Below are positions 1 to 11,724 of a DNA stretch of 64,000 bases, one piece after another (position 1 is the first letter of the stretch; every line of letters starts with the position of its first letter). The DNA comes from Chanos chanos. Taxonomy: Eukaryota; Chordata; Actinopteri; Gonorynchiformes; Chanidae. Location: assembly GCF_902362185.1 (NCBI RefSeq), contig NC_044509.1, positions 7,658,447 through 7,722,446 on the forward strand. The letters are read 5' to 3'. The position numbers were made by a program, and so were the translations under genes. Under the pieces are notes generated by a model. It was given only the letters and a program-made list of their open reading frames with translations, made no database searches and had not been told where the DNA came from.

Positions 1-52
1 TTGGGATAATTAGCGGCATATTAGTCCAGTCATAAACATATAATAATCACTG

Positions 53-53
53 G

Positions 54-106
<53 letters not shown>

Positions 107-108
107 AG
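53..108. repeat. (CA)n-(GA)n microsatellite
   Basis: A compound dinucleotide tract: CA units followed by about 20 GA units. A similar CA/GA tract lies at about 482-518 and a CA tract at about 541-588. Confidence 0.9.
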
Positions 109-481
109 GCAGAAAGATATTTTCTTTTCTTTACATCTGTCTAAGGTACTTTGATACTTGGGATCAAAAAAGTTGAGGTTATAGAACTCAAAGGATGAAA
201 AGAGTCCGCTGTAAGGAACCATCAGAAGAGGCTGAAATATATTATCACTCATTCACACACATATACCAACCCACACACAGAAAATACTTCAACCCTGCAA
301 GCCAAAGAAATGTGTGTCCAACAGCAGAAGTAATCAAGACTAGGACAGAGAGTCTTTAGTATCGGCCCAAATGTGAGCACAGACATCGAAATGCTCATAT
401 CAGCACAAACACACGCTTCTCAGAGCACACACGTTCACCTATATCAGTCTAAACCCTCATATTCTGAATTCTCACATGCAG

Positions 482-522
<41 letters not shown>

Positions 523-543
523 CACTAAATTAAAATAGCAAAC

Positions 544-576
<33 letters not shown>

Positions 577-2339
577 TACACACACAAATCATATCAGCAG
601 AAACACAAAAAGAGGAAAATGTCAGTGAATAAGCAGAAAAGAAATCGTTCTGACTGAAAAAGGTCACAAAAAAGAGTCACTTAGATGTGCTACTGCACAC
701 AATAAACATTACTGTCAAAGCAAAAGATCCCTAAGATAGCACATCTATACAGTACGACGGAACATATAGATATTTGTGTGTTAACTTTTTAAAAAATTGC
801 ATTAATGCATTAATTAACTTCAGTTAACAATTCCATGTAATACTTCCATTTAACACTTAAACAGAACAGCTAAGTAGCAGGTCTTGCTAACAACGTAAAC
901 AGAATGGCTTGAAAATACTTTTAAACAAATATAGTTTAAATTTTATGCAAAGGGCCACCTGGCAGTTTTTATAAAATGAAATTTTACATGCAGCAAGTCT
1001 TTTTTCATTGTTGTCTCAGCACACACTGATGGATCGGGTAATTCACCCGCAATCTAAATACGCTCGTTAAGGTCGTAAACACGAACGGCGTTGTGTATTT
1101 TCTTTAAATCACACCGTCATTTCTTGAACGAGTTGTGTTGAGAAATATGGCCAAGGTGCCTATGCCTGTCAGTATTACTAATGGAGATGCAGCATAGCAT
1201 TATCTCAATTAATAGCGTATAACAGTGTGCTGTGACCGTTCCCATAGTTCCACGACCCTTACGACCTCCGATAACTGTGCTTCTTGAGCGCACTTGTTTA
1301 AACAGTTTACAGTTATTTGCACGACCTATTCATTCGTCCCGAAACAAAAATGGGAAAAGACACTTTTAGACAAAATTTCCATTTCCGAACTTAATAATCA
1401 CCAAAGTATGTTGAATCGAGCTTAAAACAGGCTACAGCTTGCAAGCTAACTATTCAGATGATGATACTCAAACCCGTGTCCTACAAAAAACGATAGTACT
1501 AAAGAGACTCCACTGTTTACGAAGGAAGACACAAGCGGCAAAGTCCTGCCCCTAACCAAGTTGTGCGCCTAGCGGTATTTTGTCGCGCATGGGATCGGAA
1601 AGACGAAACAGACGTTAACTTTAGTATGACAGCTGAAACGAACAACATACGAACGTGTTGTCTTAAGTTCACCCACAAACAACTTGAGCGGGGAAATGGA
1701 TCAAGAGCACTAATCAGCAAAATCTCCTGAAACTGAAGACGATAGATCCAAATCATTTTACGACGAAGAAAGGCCTAAGTGTAGTAGCAGGCCTAAGCAA
1801 CCAAACAGGGATTGCTAATATGTTTAATACTTAGGTAAATAACAATTTTTAGATATTATTTGCATGTTATAATTTTGTCGCTATAGCCTACTTTTAATGA
1901 AATGCATAACATTTACAGCCCAACACAACGTTTGTTAACTGGAAACACATGTAATTAGTTCTAAAACCGATCAATTCCTAATTACAGTTAATGATCTAAA
2001 CAAAGTTTTTGATGTGTTTAATCATTTCACACAATGACACAATGTACATTAGTGCAATTACCCACACCACATAAACGTAACTGCAGCCTTAAAGAAAACT
2101 GAACAAAAATATATTACCTGAGGAGGAATGTGTTCAGTCAAAACAGCCTTGTATTTATTGGCAATTATCTTGTGTTTTATGTTGCTGAGCTGAACTAAAC
2201 CATGCCAAGATGATGTACTCTCTACGCTACAAGAGTCCACAGAATCCTTTATACTTTAAGAGACCAAGCCCACGGCCCCAGAGATGGGTTTTTTTTTTCC
2301 CTGTGATGGCCCACAATGCACTTTATAAAACTAGGTGAA

Positions 2340-2830
2340 CTATGAGTCATCTGAACATATGATGTTTTTTCCACCGCTCAATGGGACTGTTGCCTGTGGT
2401 CTTTTTGTACCACTTGTTCTTTGCACCACATGTACACTGTTCATGAAACTACCTGCTAATGTCTTATTGCGATATCATCTATCATCAGTCAACTCATTTC
2501 GTGTTGACTCCCCGGTTCTCAAACCGATGCATTTCTGTTCCAGTGTCACCTTAGCCGCTGTTCCTTGTGAAACATTGTTAAGGTTCAATAGAGTGCCTCC
2601 CAAATGTGTACCAATAATCATCCCTCATTTAAGGTCACTGAGATCTGGTCCTGTAACCATGGTAGCCAAAATAACAACTGGGCTTACCCAACATTTACAT
2701 GTATGTTGGCCCCATCCAACATTTTTATATACCCAAAGCAGGATGAGATGTTAATTGTTAAATGAACTCTAATTAAGTCTTTCACGTGCATCTGTGTGGA
2801 AGCACCTGCTTTCAATATCCTTTGTTTCCC
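2340..2830 (+). repeat. Dispersed repeat, copy A (unclassified)
   Basis: This stretch shares ordered landmarks with 56.44-56.75 kb in the same orientation. The 14-mer CTTGTGAAACATTG is at 2564-2577 here and 56481-56494 there, both just after GCCGCT. A block containing CACGT, then CTGTGTG, then AAGCACC begins at 2783 here and 56693 there. The landmark spacing is 219 and 212 bases. The 139-residue open frame across it has no recognisable domain and is probably incidental. Family unknown; an old interspersed element is the simplest reading. Outer limits are approximate. Confidence 0.55.
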
Positions 2831-3017
2831 TCATTTATTTATTCAGTTTACTTATTCCCTTCTTTCAAACACATCCTGCCACAGACTGGCTTTTATAGCC
2901 TTATCTTTTCACACACCACCACAGAGCTGAACTGTTCTTGTTCCTCAAATAGTGTTTTTTTTTTTTTTTAATTTCAATTTTGATCTTTTAATTCATTATT
3001 ACAACACACGCACATGG

Positions 3018-3019
<2 letters not shown>

Positions 3020-3055
<36 letters not shown>
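3020..3055. repeat. (CA)n microsatellite
   Basis: A nearly pure CA dinucleotide run. A comparable tract is at about 5113-5147. Confidence 0.9.
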
Positions 3056-3059
<4 letters not shown>

Positions 3060-3699
3060 TTTTACACTGACTGTAGCAAAGCTGAATGTGTGATCAACTA
3101 TTTTTTTCTCCGTGTGAATTTGTGAATAGGACATTATAATCATGATTCATAAGCATTCATTAGATTCACTCCAACGCTGCTGTTTACAGCACATTCATCA
3201 CTATTTTCAAAACCATCACTTTCTCAGGGAGCGGCCTCAAATCAGGTGTCTTATTGTCATGCCTTTTACTGTAGCACATCAGATGTCATCTTTCTTCAGT
3301 GGTGTTTACGTAGGTGAACAGCCCCTGGGCTAACGACGCCTTTTCGCATATCCAAAAATAGCAAAGGAGCCAGACAGAGCTTAATCCTTTCTTCCACAAT
3401 AGTACATAAATTACTGGGGCTCACTAAGTAGATGTTTATCATCAAAAGACCAATAGCTCCAGTAAGACAAAAGCCATTATAGCTAATTCACTGCTGTTGA
3501 AAATATGCTCAAAGGAGCTAAATCAGGCTACTAGCAAAGAAAAAAAAATTCTAATATACAGAAGAGATAATTCTGCCAATGTTTGACTCACGTACTTAAT
3601 TTGACTACAAATTCATCGTTCGTCGCTGCATAACCGTGACCCCCCCCCAACCCCCATCCCATACCCCTTTTTCCTCACTCACTATTCCTTCCTCCCTTT

Positions 3700-4340
3700 C
3701 TGTGTCCCTGAATGAAAATTAGCTTGATTTAGCTCATCGCTAATGGCTGCTGTGCCCACCACCCCTGGCATCTAATGGGACTCAATCTATTCCTTCATTT
3801 ATGTCCTGTAATTACGTCTGTGTTTTGCCAGGGCAGATTTCCACACAGAGGACCCCACGTTTTAACAATTAAAATGGTCCCCCCCCCCCCCTTTTGCAAT
3901 CTGGCATTTAATTACTGTACGAAATAAACAATTGTGCCAGAGATCAAGCTATTTATGACGATGCAAAAAAAAAAGACTCATTGTCCTTTATGTTTGGGTT
4001 CTCTTGCTTTATATTCTCTATTCCATTCAATCTCTGTGCCTTGTCAGTTTGATTACATGCCAAAGCAATGATTTTGCCCCCCTGCCCCCATCCGCCAAAG
4101 CCCTTGTTCTATTAACATGATACCCAAAACTAATTTTTCATTGATTTCTTTACCATCAAGTATATAGTCTACAGTTTCCCTCCTGAAATTGACAGAATGC
4201 GTCTTATCTGCTTTCTATTGAAACGCAATGCAATTTATCATTTAATGCAAGTCATTTGTAAACAGAGCACCGCTGTTGTTTTTCTCAATTAATGTGTTAA
4301 TATTTTCTCTGTTGGTTATAATTTATTCATAGAAACAGCA
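3700..4340. promoter_or_regulatory. Possible conserved non-coding DNA
   Basis: This balanced-composition stretch is rich in TAAT and ATTA homeodomain-like cores, such as TTTAATTACTG near 3906, and carries no open frame or repeat signature. The texture resembles vertebrate non-coding enhancers. This rests on appearance alone. Confidence 0.15.
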
Positions 4341-5111
4341 CTTTTCTCTGGAAATTTTGCTTTTCCGACAAACAGTAGGCTACAACAGAGTGCTCAAAAC
4401 ACCATATAAATGGACAAACAAAAAAGAGAGGAATTAAACAAGACAGAGAGACAGAGGGAAATAAAAAAAAAGGAAGAGAGAAACAAAGAACTGCACTACC
4501 GACTGGCAAAAACTGTTCGGAAGAATGGCAACTGGAACGTGCAGACATAGTCACTATAGCTAGTGATTCATGAACTGAGACTCCTCTACACAAACAGTAC
4601 AAAGGAGGAATGTCGTACTGCCGGCAGTCCTCAGGGGCAAGTTCATGAATGAACAATCTTTTTTTTTTTTTTTTTTTCCCCCCAACCTATTGTATTTTTG
4701 TGAGTCAGAATGAAACACTAAAATCCGGTGTAATTTTGAGGGCTGCGGATCTGTATTTAACCTGACAAGAAACGCAAGGTCACAAATCATTTAATTCAAA
4801 CGCATTCTGCCGAGCACAATTCCAACCATGGCTTTTACTGTAAAATAAAAAAAAAAAAAAAAAAAAAAGGAAAGAAAGCATGTCTGCAATAGCCGAGGTC
4901 TGAGCTCTATCTGAAATCAGAAGTCAAAACAGGTCTTACAGATGAATGGGCTTTTGACCTGAGGCGAGCCTGTAATCAACAGGAAATAGAAGGCAGGGGG
5001 GACAGGAATCCACGCATCACCACACACTCGCGAATACACCATACATCACCATATAAACACACACTGGCATGCAGACACGCAGACACACAGACAAATGCAT
5101 GCTCACTCACT

Positions 5112-5152
<41 letters not shown>

Positions 5153-5284
5153 ACACCCGAGGCCACCAAAGCATCTCCAACCCAGCGTGTCAGAGATGCT
5201 GATAATCCTGCCACGTAAGCGTCGGGCCCGGGCGAGAGCGACATGGGAAGTTGGTTATTATTGTTATCATCATAACTATTATCA

Positions 5285-5322
5285 TTATCAGCCGCTGCAG
5301 CAGCAGCAGCAGCAGCAGCAGG
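5285..5322. repeat. (CAG)n trinucleotide repeat
   Basis: About nine CAG units in a non-coding context, beside a TTATCA-rich tract and upstream of long A and T homopolymers (5409-5472 and 5551-5576). Open frames across it read only glutamine, lysine or phenylalanine runs and are not treated as genes. Confidence 0.85.
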
Positions 5323-6116
5323 TCCCCTTCATCTGGGAGAGATGCGTCACACGGCTGGGTCGAAACCATGAAGTGCCAGGAAGCGACCCACACTGAATGT
5401 AAAATACAAAAAAAAAAAAAAAAAAAAAAAGGTGGGGGGTGGGGCAAAAAAAAAAGGAAAAAAAAAAAAAGGGTTGAATCACTCTGGCACTCTTTCAATC
5501 CTACACCCCCCCCCCCCTCACCCCCACCACCACTATCACCACCATCACTGTCTTTTTTTTTTTTTTTTTTTTTTTTACTCCGTCTCTCCCTTCTCTTCTC
5601 AATGTTCTTTGCCAGGTGCTAAAATGTTCTCCATGTTTCGTACTACCTCCCGTCCCTTTTCATTCTCCAGCTCTAACATCGTATCGAACGGGGTACGTTT
5701 TATTTCATTCGGTTCTCTGTTCCACCGTGCTCCCATAAAGAACTTACAATCCTCCTGTGTTATTCACGCGCCCACTCATGCACAACCTCGCAATATCAGT
5801 CAATCTATCTCATGAGCCCCCCCCCCCCCACCCCGCCATGGTCTTTCTCTCTTTGACACAAAAGAAATACACACTAGCCTTCCAATCTCTCTAAAACACA
5901 CACACACACACGCACGCACCCTCTCTCTCTCCAACCCTCCCCCCACTCTTAACCAAGTCAAACCCCCGTGCGGGGTTTTATCCCTATTCTCCGAAAAGCT
6001 GACATCTCTCCTTATCTCAGTGTGGCAAATAAACGGTGACTAAAAACAAATTTTCCTCTTTTTTATTATCGACCCCTCCTACTCTACCATCCCACCATTT
6101 GCTGCAAAACACACCC

Positions 6117-6159
<43 letters not shown>

Positions 6160-6216
6160 ACAAAAGCGTTACACTGTCACAGTGCATTAAAATGTCATTG
6201 TGAGGAGGTGACTTTT

Positions 6217-6233
6217 TGCTGCCATCGAGTGGA
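6217..6233 (-). promoter_or_regulatory. CTCF-like motif
   Basis: On the minus strand this reads CCACTCGATGGCAGC, one mismatch from the CTCF core CCASYAGRKGGCRS. Single motif matches are weak evidence. Confidence 0.3.
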
Positions 6234-7265
6234 TTTTCGAGAAAACTACCTCTATGTCCATTTTATTAGCGTGTTTGTTCGTGTTAAAGTTACTTGTGTT
6301 TGTAAAGCCAGTAACATGGTCAGTGATTGGTGTGAAGCAAATTCCTTGACCAATAACTGACCATGTTACTAGTTTAGGGACAGATTAAAAAAAATGCTGG
6401 AAAATGGAAAATGCTTTAAGACAAATTGAGCCGTTATTATTCACTTAAATGTTGATGACTTAAAAGGCTGTGACATCTGTGGAAAAATCATAAATATTTT
6501 TATTTGATGTTGCTGAATATTGTAGTACTATGATAAATTTAAGTGGTACAGGTTGGGGTTTAGCTTTAATATTGGTCTTTGTCATTTTTGGAATTTACAT
6601 TAAGGATTAGTCTGAGTCAGATGTCAAAGACTGAAGTCTCTGTAAACATTATGAGAATTAGAGGTGCAAGAGAAACACTAATTTACGTTTATTGCCAGAA
6701 CATTCTGTTCAGGACTGTTTGTTCATTAACAGCAGACATTGCAAAATCTCTGTGCATTAAGGTGCGTTACTACGAGTTCTGCCTAAAAGCGAGGTAATTC
6801 CAAGACCATTTTCGAACAGTTGTTCAATTAGGAGAGGAATATTTTCACAGTTTAATTTACATACATTCATATTCAGTAGTCTAGGCATGCATATGCTTAT
6901 CTCAACCAGTGCCTTGCTATCTCAAAGAAAATGTTCCTATTGGACGTAAACCAACCTCTTCGCGTTCACCCGGCTACATCATATCTTCCTACAGAGATCA
7001 CGTTGAACACGTGCACTAGCACTGCCCTCTCCATCTGCCTTTGTAGCCCTCACCAGGTGTGCCAACACGGCTTGGTGGGCAACAGCAGACTGTATATCTC
7101 CTTGATGGGACTGGAGTGTTTCCAGGGCTAGATCATTCTGTTATTTGGCTTTGACAGGTTGCCTAGTTTAGTCAGTGTTTTGTTCACTTCAGCCCTCTAT
7201 GCGTACTGACTGTTCATGTCTAGGCGAGGCATATTGTGCTCTCTTTTCCATTAGAAACACACCCA

Positions 7266-7353
7266 CATTCATTCACACACACACACACACAAACCCGAAC
7301 CCACACACACACGCACGCACGCACGCGCGCGCACGCGCGCGCACACACACACG
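7266..7353. repeat. (CA)n/(CG)n compound tract
   Basis: Alternating pyrimidine-purine DNA moves from CA units into CG-rich units (about 7317-7343) and back to CA. A CT tract follows at about 7395-7422. Long alternating tracts of this kind are classic Z-DNA-prone sequence. Open frames here read only Thr/His or Arg/Ala repeats. Confidence 0.85.
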
Positions 7354-9367
7354 CACATATTCGGTTACGCTCACAAGTCACGTGTCTGTCTACCCCTCTC
7401 TCCCTCTCTCTCCCTCTCTCTCTTTGTCCTTTTTTTTGTCTTCTCTACCCCCCTAGTCAAACTTGGTCTATGACCATGTCTATGACTAAAATGCAAGCCC
7501 TTCAGGGCTGATGATTAGCGTCTATCAGTCCTGTGCCAGGTTTCCATATGACTAAGGCATTTAATGGAACAACCATAGTTTTTTTTTTGTTTATTTCTTT
7601 TTTTTTTTTATTTTCTCTCTTCACTTGTTTTACTGAATTGTGTGTCTTATCTACCGCATATTTAAGCATCTGACTGTGAATAGTTGTTTGGAGAAGGTTT
7701 GCGATGCATTCCGCTCACTGAACCGTGTCGTGATGTTAAAGGCGTCTGCCTCCACACATCACGTTCTCCCTCTCTTAACTCTTAGGAGTGTTTGTCACTG
7801 CTTTACCTCATCAACCCCAGTTTCCACCTGGACTGGTAAAATTCCAGATATCCTAGCAGGTACGTGCTTAGTGACTGTACCCTTTCTTTAAAGCTATGAG
7901 CCAAAGCTGTGTGTGAATGCAGAGGAAAGAAGGGGTGTATCCTAAATCCAAATATCATCGGCTGTAACCCAATAACGTTCATTTCCATTTACATAACATA
8001 CATTTCCATACATTCATTTATATATCGTATCACTCAAAGGGACTTCCTAGAGACATTCTGTAAAATAATTTGCTCCAACGTGTTTGTGATTTGACTAACA
8101 TGTTAAAATTCTTAGGTTAAAGGCAAATATTTCAGAAGACATCTCAGTCTTAAGCAATGAGCTATAATAAATGCACAAAGACTGATGTTTACGTTCACCT
8201 CGGTAAAGTGTCTCGGGCAAGATTAATTGTTTAACGCTGAACCTGTTGAGATTGCAATTCTACCCTGTAGATTCACACAGCCTTTAATGAAATGGTAAAT
8301 TCACCTGAATCTTTTCCTTTTTTATTTTCACTCTTTCCAATTCATAATTGAGTGATATGCCTTAAATTGTTTAATTAAAATACATCTCTAGAAACTATTG
8401 GAATGGAATTGTTTTCACTGCCAGACTCAAATGGATTAGCCACATCAAAGGGCATAACAACTTGTCAGGTACTGGGGGGAACTAAACTCAGGACAGGGCA
8501 TGTGGAGGTCCTTGTATACAACATTTTTATCATTTTAAACCCAGTTCCTGTAATTTTACACAGTTTGTAATGATGTGAGAGCTCCTTAACAGGGTACATG
8601 TATTAAGTTAGTTGAAATATCTTAAGAACATATCAGTAAGGTAAATGTAACACTTTATTCATATTTAAATGTATAGTATTACAGAGTTTAGAGTACTGCA
8701 TCATAGTTATTGTACTTAATTGCACAAATGCTCGTTTTTATTGCGCGTGTAAATCCGCTTGGTCTGCCCCCTTTTCAAAGTGCAACTGCCCTTTTAACCC
8801 CCAGGTCAGCAGACACAGAGCTGTAGATTAAGCTACTGAACGCTAACAGTGATCTGTGCTGTACCTAACATTAAAACAGTAGGCTTCTCCACAGCTCCCA
8901 ACAATCACACCTCTAAACCTTCATTTTTAAAGCATATGTTCACATAATATGAGCACATAAGTCACTTTAATGCCTGAAATGGTTTGAACGTGAAAGTCAA
9001 ACGTAATAATTTAGCTATGTAGAAGACTCTTGTGATTCCTTATTCACCAGTGACCAATCAGTCACATCCCCACAATGAACTCCTCATGCCCTTCCATTCC
9101 ATCGGAGAAATGCCATTCCTCACTGCTGTCCATTAAGAGCATTTGGTATTTCACACGTCCTCATTTAGGGCTTGAGCAAACAAGCAGGTTTTATGGGTGA
9201 GCCCGATTGCCAGTCTGCCAACAACTATATGATGCAACAATATGATGTAGCAATATTTCCTCTCCTCTCTTGTTAAGGTTGTGCTGACATGCTGCCCAAT
9301 TTTGAAGCGAGGTTTGTGATTAGTCTTAAGTGTGGCTAAAGTTCAGCCAAGAAGCAATCTCTTAATG

Positions 9368-9374
<7 letters not shown>

Positions 9375-9406
<32 letters not shown>

Positions 9407-9428
9407 ACACACACACACACACACACAC
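9375..9428. repeat. (CT)n-(CA)n microsatellite
   Basis: CT units followed by CA units. Confidence 0.9.
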
Positions 9429-11267
9429 TCTTCATCTGAGGCTGAGTACAGGCTGAGTACGAGTTAAGAGTAAGGCTGAATATAGTCACACCCCATCACA
9501 GTAGGTCTAATGATGAGCCATACAGTCCTAATACTGACCTGCTTACTCCCAGCACTGCTAGTCTGGGTCTGCTGGAACTCCGTATAGTGTCTGTTGCCTC
9601 AGTGTAATGGAACTTTCTAGTTCTTTGCCAAGTTGAATATCACAGTATTACTTGGATGTGTTTTCCAGTCTTATTGTTGTCGTGGTGGCAGCCTATAGAC
9701 TCTGGAGAGCAAAAAAAAAAAAAAAGAAACTTGGGTTCCTTGTTGCTGGGGTGACATAGCAAGAATGGAAGATTTCAGTGCAGCTGTTCATAATGCTGTG
9801 AGACCTGTAGAAACCTTTTCAGCATCCATCAGGACACTTCTGTTGAACGTTCAGTATGCCATCATATGTTTGCGTCCATGCTATACCGCTTCCATAATCA
9901 AGAAATGTTAAAGCAGAAGAAAGCCACAGTTTATGTAAGACCCATGCGAAAATGTCTCTAACAAATTCGTCTAAAATGTCGCGTCGGTATTATTTTAACA
10001 CAGGTGATAGTTGTCAAGAATCTGACGCTGACTGTCACTCATTTTGCTCGCTACTGTTTATTTTACTTTTTAACTCTTTTGATTGTTATTGAACTGGAAA
10101 AGCAATAAGAAGTTGATTGAATCTGACCAGTAACAGCCCCGAGGTGAATATTCATACCTGTTTTCATTTCATACTCCAGTCTAGCGCTGATTTGGGCGTA
10201 TGTTTACAGGACTCTATCTTTTAGCTGTTACGCATTTTCATGAAATGGACTATCAACCAATAAGTGCTTGAGATGAAATCTTCAAGGAAACATTTCTGAC
10301 TTCCAGACAAGATGAACTCAGCTCTGAGGTCAACACAGATTCCTCTGCCAAGATTTGCTCACGCTCCGTGTTTAAAAAAAAAAAAAAAACTAAAAAAAAA
10401 AAATAAGAGAGTGAATGGAGGACCTCTGTAGCAACAGCACGTCTGGGTTTCCTGTCTGCTCTTGGTTTCACCATTCTACAGAAATATCTGTCAAGAGATG
10501 ATTCTGTTAAAGACCGTCCTCCAATTGTGTGACATCACAGAGACAAAATCGGTGTACTTTCACACACTGTCATAACCATGACTCACCTCTCATAAGTAAT
10601 GCATTACTTTTTGCTTTGACAGCCACAGCTCAGTGAGTGTAGAAAATGTTTGACTTGACTTACCACTGTCATCACTGTAGTGAAACATGAATTATTGTAC
10701 TGGGGTAAGATTCTTACAGACAGTTTGGTTTGACAGCATAGGCCGTGTACTCATGGATGAACTTGATTTATGATCACAGCCTTAACGTGAGAGGAGAGGT
10801 GATACTGTGAAAGGTGGAGATCCTGCTTGAAGTGACAATATATTGTTACAGTTTTCGTAAAACTTCATTTGATTATTTTTGTTCTCAGAAAAGCGTTGCT
10901 TCGATAGCTTACACGTGAAACGCGTCAGCTACATAGTTCACTTCTCCGTTTGCTTCAAAGTTTCAGCTGAGGGAAGGACAGAAAGCACATCCAATTTCCC
11001 TTTGGATCACGCTTTCATTGCAATGCATAGTGCTTATAAGAAAAGTAAACACCACGAAACAGTACGAGGAAGCCACTTGAAAGTGAAAACAGTTTGTTTG
11101 AGTTCCCATTCAAAACTGTTTGTAATACGCCAAGCTTGGTGCATGGGCGGGTCGAGGAAATATTTGCTCTTACGTGATGCAGTCAAATCTGTTTTGACTT
11201 CTACTTAAAAGCATGAAAACAGCTTGCGCAGGTCTAAGGACGATGCTTGTTTCACTGACCTCGGATC

Positions 11268-11297
11268 AAAGTTCATGTGACGAAAGTTCATGTGACG
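11268..11297 (+). repeat. 15-bp tandem duplication
   Basis: The unit AAAGTTCATGTGACG occurs twice in direct tandem and is followed by a partial third unit (AAAGTT). It lies about 430 bases upstream of the monooxygenase start codon, in the likely promoter region. Confidence 0.8.
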
Positions 11298-11724
11298 AAA
11301 GTTAAACATGGGAATGTTTAACAAACGTAGCTGGTCATACATACAAATGTTGTCTTTTGTAACAATGATTTAATTCAATATGGCGGTGGTTACTGTTAGA
11401 TACAGTCAGTAAACTACTGCGCTTCGCCTTTATGGACATATTCACAACAGATAACTTACTTGCACTGGAGGGTTTTCGAAAAATTTCTTGAGGCTTATTT
11501 ACGTGACCAACGTCTCTGTAAGTTTTTACAAACTTGCCCTAGGGTGCTCACAAAATGTGTCCTTGTGACTTTCGGTAATTAATCGTATATAGCCTATTTG
11601 TTATGTTGTTGATATATTCATGATTGTCTGAGAACTTAAACCATCTTTGTGCCTCAGCCAGTTTCTGTTATTCACGCTGTTTGTCGTGTGTTAGTCAGCT
11701 CCATGTCCGCTGTCACCTCGAGGC

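Larger units (their letters stand above)
1..11650. other. Gene-poor intergenic region
   Basis: I see no coding exon with both plausible splice sites and recognisable protein similarity in this 11.6 kb. It holds many CA, GA and CT microsatellites, homopolymer runs, a dispersed repeat copy near 2.3-2.9 kb and AT-rich single-copy DNA. The open frames present are short and of low complexity or unrecognisable. The last few hundred bases before 11.7 kb are less repetitive and probably contain the promoter of the monooxygenase gene. Distal exons of an unrecognised gene cannot be excluded. Confidence 0.6.

Noticed and set aside
2335-2754. 139-codon open frame
   Set aside because: It lies in a dispersed repeat, has no recognisable domain, and the related copy at 56.4 kb does not keep the same frame.
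5187-5815. Several overlapping open frames rich in Gln, Lys, Phe, Pro and His
   Set aside because: They read only through CAG, poly(A), poly(C) and poly(T) tracts; no domain, no splice support.
7175-7511. Two frames with Thr/His or Arg/Ala repeats
   Set aside because: They translate the CA/CG and CT microsatellites.
10879-11208. 109-codon plus-strand frame preceded by a possible acceptor
   Set aside because: No family resemblance and no partner exon found.
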